Positions 1-5,359 of a DNA stretch of 9,004 nt are shown piece after piece (position 1 is the stretch's first letter; every line of letters begins with the position of its first letter). The stretch comes from Armatimonadota bacterium (GTDB lineage Bacteria; Sysuimicrobiota; Sysuimicrobiia; Sysuimicrobiales; Kaftiobacteriaceae). The translations under genes and the position numbers were made by a program. The notes under the pieces were generated by a model that was not told the DNA's origin, did not search any database, and saw nothing but the letters and a program-made list of their open reading frames with translations. Where the stretch lies: the NCBI GenBank assembly GCA_020028535.1, contig JAIBHM010000068.1, positions 1-9,004 on the forward strand, given 5' to 3'.

Positions 1-71
1 TCGAGCTGGTCGAAGACGGCCTCCAGGCACCAGAAGCAGCCACCCGCCAACGTTGCAACTTCTCGCGTCAT
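1..71 (-). CDS. msrA: Peptide-methionine (S)-S-oxide reductase, N-terminal fragment
   Basis: Only the first 23 codons lie in the window; the gene runs off the left edge. The peptide starts MTREVATLAGGCFWCLEAVF. The GGCFWC motif (residues 10-15) is the hallmark of MsrA, and Cys12 is the expected catalytic cysteine that attacks the sulfoxide. MsrA is a cytoplasmic repair enzyme that reduces methionine-S-sulfoxide in proteins at the expense of thioredoxin. The ATG at 71-69 is chosen because a strong purine-rich Shine-Dalgarno (GAGGAGGAG) sits just upstream and the protein begins at the usual distance from the motif. It lies 67 bp downstream of the broken DinB/YfiT-like gene on the same strand, so the two may once have shared a transcript. 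The rest of the protein, including any resolving cysteines, cannot be assessed. Confidence 0.93.
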   Translation of the reverse strand, partial: MTREVATLAGGCFWCLEAVFDQL

Positions 72-138
72 ACTCTCCTCCTCTGGTCAGCCACTATCAA
101 TAGTAACCGGCTTTGTTCAGAGTGTATAAGGCCGGCCA

Positions 139-440
139 TCATGTCCCGGAGTGCCGGCGCCGGAGCCAGAGGATCTGGCCGGTGTGGTGGCGGCCATGCC
201 ATGCGTACTCACTCAGCGCCTCCGATAACCGTACGCTCGCGCCGGCCTCAGGGTGGACATACGCGCGCGCGAACTGCTCGGCAGTCAGCGCACGCAACAG
301 CGTGACCCAACGGGCGTGAAGGGCATGCTGTCCGCGATGTGGTGAACGATCTGCCGGATGCTCCAATTCCGGTATCGCCGCGCAGGTCCGTAGTCACCCT
401 CAGGGGTGTGGGGACCTGCCGGATATTGTGGCGGTTCCAC
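139..440 (-). pseudogene. Broken DinB/YfiT-family (thiol-S-transferase-like) gene
   Basis: The reading frame from GTG 440 has a good Shine-Dalgarno (AGGAGGTGA, 8 nt upstream) and encodes NWSIRQIVHHIADS, then leaves the family sequence and stops at 285. A second frame, entering near 300-330 and ending at TGA 139-141, encodes ALHARWVTLLRALTAEQF and later YAWHGRHHTGQI, which is the characteristic C-terminal half of YfiT-like DinB proteins. Known members are about 170 residues and bind a metal through the VHH and WHGxHH histidines. Here the two frames together give only about 100 residues. Recalled family sequences suggest roughly 45-50 residues are missing between ADSH and LHARW, with a frame change, and perhaps 30 more before NWSIRQ. 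Both histidine motifs survive. I read it as a recently decayed gene; an assembly error could explain the frame change but not the missing blocks. The ancestral function is inferred by family only (YfiT/BstA act in bacillithiol transfer). Confidence 0.8.
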
Positions 441-442
441 GT

Positions 443-459
443 GCGTCACCTCCTGACGC
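443..459 (-). promoter_or_regulatory. 6-bp inverted repeat presenting the Shine-Dalgarno of the DinB/YfiT relic
   Basis: On the minus-strand transcript the sequence is GCGTCA, GGAGG, TGACGC. The two arms are perfect complements and the core Shine-Dalgarno GGAGG forms the five-base loop, 8 nt before the GTG start of the relic. Such a hairpin could modulate ribosome access, but a six-base perfect repeat can also arise by chance. Confidence 0.3.
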
Positions 460-547
460 CTGCCTCACAAAGCCTCCCGCGGCGATTCACACCCACTTCA
501 TAAATGTGGAGCATCCTTGGGGTGAAAACCTTCACGAGGAGGCAACC

Positions 548-892
548 ATGGATAGGAGAATTCTGGCAATCGTACTGGCGCTGGTCGCGATCGCTGTGGC
601 CGTCGGCATCGGAACGCAGCTCTATCAGGCCGGGGTGGCACGCGGCCTGGCCGAGTCGGGACAGATCACCCCGCGTCCCGAGGGCGTTCCTCCTTACGGG
701 TACTACGGACCGTACGGGTATCACCCGTTCGGCTTCGGCTTCGGGTTCTTCGGCTTCCTGTTTCCGCTGCTGTTCTTCTTCTTGATCTTCGCGCTCTTCA
801 AGGGGCTCTTCTGGCGGCCGTGGGGATGGTATCGGCTGGAGGAGTGGCATCGCAAGGCCCATGAATCCCAGCAACAGGGACAGAAGATGTAG
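548..892 (+). CDS. Small two-helix membrane protein, first gene of a two-component operon
   Basis: This is a 114-residue protein with no recognised enzyme domain. The N-terminus MDRR is followed by a hydrophobic helix (about residues 5-27). Next comes a polar loop (about 28-60) rich in Tyr, Gly and Pro with the segment PYGYYGPYGYHPFG. A second very aromatic helix follows (about 61-89, FGFGFGFFGFLFPLLFFFLI), then a charged tail containing EEWHRKAH. The positive-inside rule places both ends in the cytoplasm and the loop outside. The open frame extends upstream to 428, but ATG 548 is chosen because an AGGAGG Shine-Dalgarno lies 5 nt upstream and the membrane helix then begins at once. The stop is 9 bp before the response regulator, so the genes are almost certainly co-transcribed. 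I recall similar short Phe/Gly-rich proteins next to OmpR-type regulators in Terrabacteria. A sensory or accessory role is inferred, not shown. Confidence 0.85.
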   Translation: MDRRILAIVLALVAIAVAVGIGTQLYQAGVARGLAESGQITPRPEGVPPYGYYGPYGYHPFGFGFGFFGFLFPLLFFFLIFALFKGLFWRPWGWYRLEEWHRKAHESQQQGQKM

Positions 893-901
893 CGGCAGGA
901 T

Positions 902-1582
902 ATGACGACCGTCCTCGTCGTCGATGACGAACCCAAGATCGTCCAGCTGGCCCGGGACTACCTCGAGCATGCCGGCTTCACCGTGCTGACGGCGCCCGAC
1001 GGTAGGACCGGGCTGGCATTGGCGTCGCAGCAACATCCGGAATTGATCGTGCTCGATCTGCGGCTTCCGGACGTCGACGGGCTCGATGTTACGCGCACGC
1101 TGCGCAAGGAGTCCACAGTCCCCATCATCATGCTGACGGCGCGGGGCGAGGAATCGGATAAGCTGATCGGGTTGGAGCTGGGTGCCGATGATTACCTGGT
1201 CAAGCCCTTCAGCCCCAAGGAGCTGGTTGCGCGCGTACGGGCGGTGCTGCGCCGCTACGCCGAGGCCAGAACCGCGGGCGATGTGCTGCGGTCTGGGGAT
1301 CTGGTGCTCGATCTCCCCCGCATGCGCGCGTCGGTGGGCGACCGGCCCGTCGATCTGACCTCGACCGAGTTCCAACTCCTCGCCACGCTGGCGCGCTACC
1401 CCGGTCGCGTGTACACTCGCGCGCAGTTGCTCGACGCGCTGCACGGAGTGGCGTTCGAGTCGTACGAGCGGGCCATCGACGCGCACGTGAAGAACATCCG
1501 CCGCAAACTCGAGCCGGATTCTCGCCGTCCTCGCTATCTGCAGACGGTCCACGGCGTGGGCTACAAGCTGGCCGACGCCTGA
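902..1582 (+). CDS. OmpR/PhoB-family response regulator
   Basis: This is a 226-residue DNA-binding response regulator. The receiver domain (about residues 3-115) shows the acidic pair Asp8/Asp9, the phosphoacceptor Asp52 in IVLDLRLPD, Thr79 in MLTAR and Lys101 in LVKPF, so all catalytic receiver positions are present. The winged-helix effector domain (about 130-225) contains LTSTEFQLLATLARYPGRV and ends with the family-typical HVKNIRRKLEPD and TVHGVGYKL segments. The protein should bind DNA as a dimer after phosphorylation by the kinase encoded next. The start ATG at 902 gives the canonical N-terminus MTTVLVVDDEP; only a weak AGG lies before it, consistent with coupling to the gene ending at 892. 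Its stop overlaps the kinase start by one base (TGATG). The order and lengths resemble BaeR- or MprA-type systems, but the target genes are unknown; autoregulation of the operon is plausible. Confidence 0.97.
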   Translation: MTTVLVVDDEPKIVQLARDYLEHAGFTVLTAPDGRTGLALASQQHPELIVLDLRLPDVDGLDVTRTLRKESTVPIIMLTARGEESDKLIGLELGADDYLVKPFSPKELVARVRAVLRRYAEARTAGDVLRSGDLVLDLPRMRASVGDRPVDLTSTEFQLLATLARYPGRVYTRAQLLDALHGVAFESYERAIDAHVKNIRRKLEPDSRRPRYLQTVHGVGYKLADA

Positions 1583-2760
1583 TGCCGTACTGGGGAAGCG
1601 GAGACCCGGCCCCGAAGCGGCCGCCACCGTGGTGGCCGGCGGACGAACCCTGGCCGCCGCAAGGACCTCCCTGGCGATGGCAGAGGATGCGCCGGAGGTT
1701 CTTCTGGCGGGTCGCCCTGCTGTTTGGTCTGGTGTGCCTGCTCGCGGTCGGCTTCTTCGGCTTTCTCGGTTGGATGGCCGCGGTGAAGTTCGGCTATGGC
1801 CCACCCGATTTCGGCCCGCCCCACTTCGGCCCGCCGCGCGGCAGTCCGGCCAACTTCCGATTCTTTGGCTTCCTATTCTTCCTACTTATATCGATAGGCG
1901 TCGTCTCGGCCATCCGGGCGCTCCGCCGCGTGACGACGCCGGTCGGAAACGTCATTGAGGCCGCCGGCCAGGTGGCGGGAGGCAACTACGCGGTGCGCGT
2001 CAGCGAACAGGGGCCGCCTGAGGTGCAGTCCCTGGCGCGCGCCTTCAACCAGATGACCGCTCGACTGCAGGCCCACGAGGATCAGCGCCGAAACCTGCTG
2101 GCCGAAGTCACGCACGAGCTGCGAACCCCGCTCGCAGTGATTCAGGGGAACCTGGAAGGGTTGCTCGACGGCGTCTATCCGCGAGACGATGCCCATCTTG
2201 AACCGGTGCTGGATGAAGCCCGCGTGATGTCGACGCTGATCGACGACCTGAGGACCCTCGCGCTCGCCGAGACGGGAGCGTTGCAGCTGCAGCGCGAGCC
2301 GGCCGATCTTGCGGAACTGGTGGCGGACACGGTCTCCGCGTTTTACCCGCAGGCAGAGGCCGTGGGCCTCGCGATTACCGCACAGTGCGCGCCCGATCTT
2401 CCCACCCTCGAGATCGACCCGACGCGCATCCGCCAGGTCCTCGCCAATCTGCTGACCAATGCGCTCCAGCACACTCCGCGCGGTGGATCAATCCGTATCA
2501 GCTGCCGCGCTGAGCCCGGGGAGCCGTCTCTGATTTCCGTCTCGATCACAGACACTGGGTCAGGGATCCCGCCGGAGGACCTGCCCCACATCTTCGACCG
2601 ATTTCACAAGTCGAAAGACTCCCGCGGCAGCGGCCTGGGTCTCGCCATCGCGCGCAACCTGATCACGCTGCACGGAGGGGACATCCGAGCGGAGAGCGAG
2701 CCGGGACGAGGCACCACGGTGCGATTCACGCTGCCGGTGAGCCCAGGTCTCTCGACATGA
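1582..2760 (+). CDS. Membrane sensor histidine kinase with a minimal repeat-containing sensor loop
   Basis: A 392-residue HAMP-type histidine kinase. An unusual Pro/Trp-rich cytoplasmic N-terminus (1-35) precedes RRR and transmembrane helix 1 (about 41-67). The extracytoplasmic part is only about 24 residues (69-92) and contains GYGPP-DFGPP-HFGPP, a five-residue repeat. Helix 2 spans about 93-112, HAMP about 113-165. The H-box EVTHELRTPL carries the phosphorylated His178. The ATP-binding domain has the N-box Asn293 (LLTNALQHTP), the G1 box DTGSGIP (324-330), the F-box FDRFHK (338-343) and the G2 box GSGLGLAI (349-356). All key catalytic residues are present, so it should be active towards the adjoining regulator. 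The ATG overlaps the regulator stop, implying translational coupling. A loop this short cannot hold a PAS or Cache fold, so sensing is likely within the membrane or through a partner protein. Confidence 0.96.
   Translation: MPYWGSGDPAPKRPPPWWPADEPWPPQGPPWRWQRMRRRFFWRVALLFGLVCLLAVGFFGFLGWMAAVKFGYGPPDFGPPHFGPPRGSPANFRFFGFLFFLLISIGVVSAIRALRRVTTPVGNVIEAAGQVAGGNYAVRVSEQGPPEVQSLARAFNQMTARLQAHEDQRRNLLAEVTHELRTPLAVIQGNLEGLLDGVYPRDDAHLEPVLDEARVMSTLIDDLRTLALAETGALQLQREPADLAELVADTVSAFYPQAEAVGLAITAQCAPDLPTLEIDPTRIRQVLANLLTNALQHTPRGGSIRISCRAEPGEPSLISVSITDTGSGIPPEDLPHIFDRFHKSKDSRGSGLGLAIARNLITLHGGDIRAESEPGRGTTVRFTLPVSPGLST
1792..1836 (+). repeat. Three 15-bp in-frame repeat units in the kinase sensor loop
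   Basis: Three consecutive five-codon units encode GYGPP, DFGPP and HFGPP. The last two share the identical 11-mer TTCGGCCCGCC at 1810-1820 and 1825-1835. They form most of the segment predicted to face outside the membrane. Repeat number could vary between strains by slippage. Confidence 0.75.
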
Positions 2761-2776
2761 CGATTCACGCGCCACC

Positions 2777-2893
2777 GTGAGAGTCGAGTTGTTTGCCTGC
2801 CCCACCCCGGGCATCACGCGTGGCGTTGAGGCGGAAGTGCAGCGCCTCGCCCGGCCTGGGGGCACCCGGATCGAGCTGAAGTTTACGACCTGA
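2777..2893 (+). CDS. Possible 38-residue small protein after the kinase (doubtful)
   Basis: A GTG-started frame 16 bp after the kinase stop encodes a 38-residue peptide beginning VRVELFACPTPGITRG and ending TRIELKFTT. The start (a beta-strand-like RVELF followed by Cys-Pro) is reminiscent of small thioredoxin/glutaredoxin-fold proteins, but the CxxC motif is absent and the peptide is less than half of such a domain. No clear Shine-Dalgarno precedes it, and its last 11 bases overlap the end of the convergent VOC gene. It may be a decayed 5' remnant or simply chance coding potential in GC-rich DNA. Low confidence is deliberate. Confidence 0.2.
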   Translation: MRVELFACPTPGITRGVEAEVQRLARPGGTRIELKFTT

Positions 2894-3287
2894 CGCGCTT
2901 GCGTGTCACCCGCCGGGGCCGTCGCTGAGCCCGCGGCCGGGACGAGGCGGGGCGCATCTTGTACTTTGGCTGATAGAGCGCAACCTCGTCACCGCCCGGC
3001 ACTTTGAAACGTGTCACCAACCCCCACTCTTCGTCCTCGACCCCCGCAGTGAACTCGACGCCTCGACGCTTGAGGGCATCCATCGTCTTGCGGAGATCGT
3101 CACAGAAGAACGTGATGTCATGAAACTTCCGGTCTGAGGGATGGCATCCAATCTCTGCCGCCGGCGCCGCGAAGATCAGCCAACCGCCGCCCGTGTCTGT
3201 GTACTGAAAGCCCAGCGTGTCCCGGAAGAAATCGCGCAGCTCATCGGCTGCAGGAGTGTAGAACATCGCATGAATCCCTCGAATCAC
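2883..3287 (-). CDS. VOC-superfamily (glyoxalase/dioxygenase-like) protein
   Basis: With the preferred start this is a 134-residue single VOC-domain protein. It begins VIRGIHAMFYTPAADELRDF, with the first strand and putative metal ligand His6. It continues with FFRDTLGF, then KFHDITFFCDDL (His56) at the second beta-alpha-beta-beta-beta module, and ends its domain with FKVPGGDEVALYQP (Glu101). VOC proteins bind a divalent metal and act in glyoxalase, dioxygenase, epimerase or antibiotic-resistance reactions; the specific reaction cannot be assigned here. Residues 109-134 form an unusual very basic Arg/Pro-rich tail that is not part of the fold. An in-frame GTG at 3296 would add three residues, but the AGGGGG Shine-Dalgarno is adjacent to it, whereas it is about 8 nt from GTG 3287. 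The gene follows the F420-type gene by about 38 bp on the same strand, so the two are probably co-transcribed. Confidence 0.85.
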   Translation of the reverse strand: MIRGIHAMFYTPAADELRDFFRDTLGFQYTDTGGGWLIFAAPAAEIGCHPSDRKFHDITFFCDDLRKTMDALKRRGVEFTAGVEDEEWGLVTRFKVPGGDEVALYQPKYKMRPASSRPRAQRRPRRVTRKRVRS

Positions 3288-3325
3288 CGCCACCACCCCC
3301 TACGAGAAATCCTACTTATGCTCTC

Positions 3326-3793
3326 CTATTCTCGCCGCTGGTCTCCAGAAACCGGCTCGAGGACCACGACCGGAATCCGCCGCGATGTGCGCGCCTGGTA
3401 GCGGGCGTAGCTCGGCTGAAGGGAGGTGATCCGGGCCCACAACCGCTCACGTTCTGCACCCTGGACCTCCCGGCCCCGCACGCCCATCTGCCGGCGGCCG
3501 ATCTGGACCTGCACGTCCGGATGTGCCCGGAGGTTCAGGAACCAGGCGGGATGCAACGGTTCCCCGCCATTAGAGGCGATCACGATGAAGCTCCGGCCTT
3601 CGGCGAAGAATGTGAGCGCTCTGGTCTGCGGCTTGCCGCTCCGCCTCCCGGTCGTCGTGAGCAGCAGCACGGGCATGCCGAGCAGGCGTCCGCCGACCCG
3701 TCCCCCGCTTAATCGGTAGAGGGCTCGATGGAGCCGCCACATGAGCATGACGAGCCAGTTCCTGCGGACAGCCGGGAGTGGACGTGTATCCAT
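3326..3793 (-). CDS. Nitroreductase/deazaflavin (F420)-dependent reductase family protein
   Basis: A 155-residue protein of the DDN/F420H2-dependent quinone reductase type. The diagnostic blocks are LLTTTGRRSGKPQTRAL (residues about 44-60), FIVIASNGGEPLHPAWFLNL (69-88) and AHPDVQVQIGRR (90-101), which build the split-barrel fold and the cofactor pocket in this family. Members use reduced coenzyme F420 to reduce quinones, nitro compounds or other electrophiles at the membrane, and the amphipathic N-terminus (LMWRLHRALYRL) fits a membrane-associated form. Length agrees with the family. ATG 3793 is used; an in-frame TAA lies 3 bp before it, so no farther start is possible, although the Shine-Dalgarno (GGTAAGAA) is weak. 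The gene implies that the host makes or can obtain F420. It lies between a four-helix membrane protein and the VOC gene, all on one strand. The natural substrate is unknown. Confidence 0.9.
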   Translation of the reverse strand: MDTRPLPAVRRNWLVMLMWRLHRALYRLSGGRVGGRLLGMPVLLLTTTGRRSGKPQTRALTFFAEGRSFIVIASNGGEPLHPAWFLNLRAHPDVQVQIGRRQMGVRGREVQGAERERLWARITSLQPSYARYQARTSRRIPVVVLEPVSGDQRRE

Positions 3794-3796
3794 TTC

Positions 3797-3916
3797 TTAC
3801 CACACCGATTCCGCGAGCCCCTTAATGTATTCGTGATGCCTGGCCCATGCTCCCCAGACGTCCCGCGCCCATCGATCCACCAGTCGCGCGTGTTCTGCCA
3901 GATCGCGGGCCGCTCA
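3797..3916 (-). other. Short gap holding a helix-like open stretch with no clear start
   Basis: After the TAA of the membrane-protein gene a second stop, TGA (3914-3916), follows at once in the same frame. About 38 codons then stay open to TAA 3797-3799, one codon before the ATG of the F420-type gene. The encoded stretch reads ARDLAEHARLVDRWARDVWG and then ARHHEYIKGLAESVW, which looks like an amphipathic helix. Only GTG or CTG starts exist and none has a Shine-Dalgarno. It could be a leader peptide, a worn C-terminal remnant of another gene, or chance. Confidence 0.25.
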
Positions 3917-4336
3917 TTAGCTGAGCACACGTTGTCCGGGAGGTGTAACGACCATGGCGTAGACGAGGAGAGCTACCGCTACGGCAAGCAGCAAAGCGCC
4001 GAGGCTGGTGATCATGGTCCCGGCCGACGCCTGTCCGGGTGCGCCGACCGCCATGTGGAGAAAGAATCCTCCTGACTGGGCGAGGATGCCAAGCAGCAGG
4101 ACGATGCAGGCGATTACTTTTAGCCGTCGAGTCACGGTCGTTCGGCCCAGGTAGTTATGGTAAAGCAGCGACATCAGGATCAGCACGCCGGCATGCGCGT
4201 GGCCGGCTCGGAAGAACGTCTGCTGGAATGGCGAGAGTTCCCCTCCGACGATCAGCCCGAGCAGCGAAAAGCCACCGAACATCACGGTGGGCAACGCGAT
4301 CCACGAGATAATCGAAAACGTCCGAATTGGGTCCAC
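3917..4336 (-). CDS. Four-helix membrane protein with intramembrane histidines, unknown function
   Basis: A 139-residue integral membrane protein with four predicted helices, roughly residues 10-31, 43-62, 72-97 and 107-130. Histidines sit in or beside the helices: His46 and His48 in FFRAGHAHAGVLILMSLLYH, His60 at the end of that helix, and His94 in GGFFLHMAVG. Such pairs can bind heme or metal in small respiratory or cytochrome-like membrane proteins, but no family assignment is certain; proteins with a similar RAGHAHAGV segment are usually annotated as hypothetical. The start is GTG 4336, supported by GGGAGG about 9 nt upstream and by the position of the first helix. Only 21 bp separate it from the end of the Gfo/Idh gene upstream, so it is probably read through from the sugar operon. 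Two stops in tandem (TAA TGA) end it. Confidence 0.82.
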   Translation of the reverse strand: MDPIRTFSIISWIALPTVMFGGFSLLGLIVGGELSPFQQTFFRAGHAHAGVLILMSLLYHNYLGRTTVTRRLKVIACIVLLLGILAQSGGFFLHMAVGAPGQASAGTMITSLGALLLAVAVALLVYAMVVTPPGQRVLS

Positions 4337-4357
4337 GGTGGCTTCCTCCCATTGGCT

Positions 4358-5359
4358 TCAAGGATGGGCTGCAATTCGCACGGGCTGCCCGCGCCGCGCA
4401 GATTCGTATGCCGCCGCGACCACTTCTACGGCCCGATACCCGTCCCACCCGGTCACGCGCGGCGGGCGATGCTCGCGGATGGCGGCGACGAACTCTTCGA
4501 TCATCGCCTGGTTCGAATCTGAGCCCCAATGGTCCCAGCGCACGCCGGGCGACCGCTCGGGGTAGATAGTGAAGATCTGACGGAAGGCGTCCGACGAGAT
4601 CACCCCTCGCTCGCCGATGACCTCGAGGGTGAGCCCACCCCACGTCGGGTAGGATGCGGGCCGGCTCCAGCTGCAGTCGATCGTGGCGAAGGAGCCATTC
4701 TCGAAGCGCAGGGAGACCAGACCCGCCGATTCCACGTCGCCGCCGCTCGGCATGATCTCGTTCACCTGCGCGTACACCTCGCTCACCTCACTGCCGAAGA
4801 ACCAGCGCATCACATCCACCAGGTGGACGGTGTGGTCGCTCAGCGCGCCGCCTCCGGCCAGGGCCCGGTTCACAAACCACGCCCGATGGCGGTGTGGGTT
4901 CTGCCCCTGGTTGGTGCCATTACAGCAGTAGATTCGGCCGAGGCTCCCGTCATCGAGGACCCGTTTTACCTCGAGCAGGGGCGCACTGAATCGCATCGGG
5001 AACGCGACCATCAACTCGACCTCGGCCCGGCGGCAGGCGGCAATCGCGGCCTCGGCATCCGGCAGCGTGGTGGCCAGCGGCTTTTCACACAACACGTGCG
5101 CACCGGCGCCCGCGGCCAGTTCCACCAGCGGCCGGTGCCGCGTATTCTCGGCGCAGATCACTGCACCGTCAAGCCGCTGCTCCAGCAGCGCCTCGTACCG
5201 ATCGAACAGGCGCAGCCCGAATTGCGCCGCGAATTGCCTGCCGCGCGCGAAATCATCGTCCGCGATGCCGACGAGCTCAACACCTGGAATCGCGCGTATG
5301 TTGTGCACGTACCCTTCCGCATGCAGATGCGCGACGCTCAGGATCCCGAGCCGGGTCAT
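4358..5359 (-). CDS. Gfo/Idh/MocA-family oxidoreductase with atypical N-terminal nucleotide motif
   Basis: A 333-residue NAD(P)-dependent oxidoreductase. The N-terminal Rossmann fold (about 1-120) begins MTRLGILSVAHLHAEGYV. The usual GxGxxG is replaced by GILSVAHLHAEGY, which I recall from one subgroup of the family. It continues with ELVGIADDD (the strand-2 acidic end that favours NAD) and HVLCEKPLATT, with the conserved Glu92-Lys93-Pro94. The C-terminal alpha/beta domain includes GGGALSDHTVHLVDVMRW with Asp175 and His179, the usual catalytic pair position. Enzymes of this family oxidise or reduce hydroxyl groups of sugars, inositols and related compounds. ATG 5359 overlaps the TGA of the upstream dehydrogenase (ATGA), so translation is coupled. 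Its place after a sugar ABC importer suggests it acts on the imported compound or its first product. The exact substrate cannot be inferred. Confidence 0.94.
   Translation of the reverse strand: MTRLGILSVAHLHAEGYVHNIRAIPGVELVGIADDDFARGRQFAAQFGLRLFDRYEALLEQRLDGAVICAENTRHRPLVELAAGAGAHVLCEKPLATTLPDAEAAIAACRRAEVELMVAFPMRFSAPLLEVKRVLDDGSLGRIYCCNGTNQGQNPHRHRAWFVNRALAGGGALSDHTVHLVDVMRWFFGSEVSEVYAQVNEIMPSGGDVESAGLVSLRFENGSFATIDCSWSRPASYPTWGGLTLEVIGERGVISSDAFRQIFTIYPERSPGVRWDHWGSDSNQAMIEEFVAAIREHRPPRVTGWDGYRAVEVVAAAYESARRGQPVRIAAHP

Noticed and set aside
72..138. Possible msrA promoter (TTATAC and TACTAT about 18 nt apart on the minus strand)
   Set aside because: The upstream hexamer matches the -35 consensus poorly, so it is no better than chance; msrA may have been read from the upstream relic's promoter.
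485..535. Candidate promoter or operator before the two-component operon (CATAAAT near 499-505, and GTGAA-AACC-TTCAC at 522-535)
   Set aside because: No -35 box is found at proper spacing from the AT-rich hexamer, and a five-base inverted repeat is too short to call an operator without comparative data.
446..1804. Open frame of about 450 codons on the minus strand
   Set aside because: It is antisense to the well-supported mini-protein, response regulator and kinase genes, is Arg/Gln/Pro-rich without any family motif, and reflects the GC-rich third positions of the real genes.
2828..2848. Inverted repeat GAGGCG/CGCCTC after the kinase gene as terminator
   Set aside because: The stem has six pairs with a nine-base loop and no T-run on either strand, so it is not a convincing intrinsic terminator.
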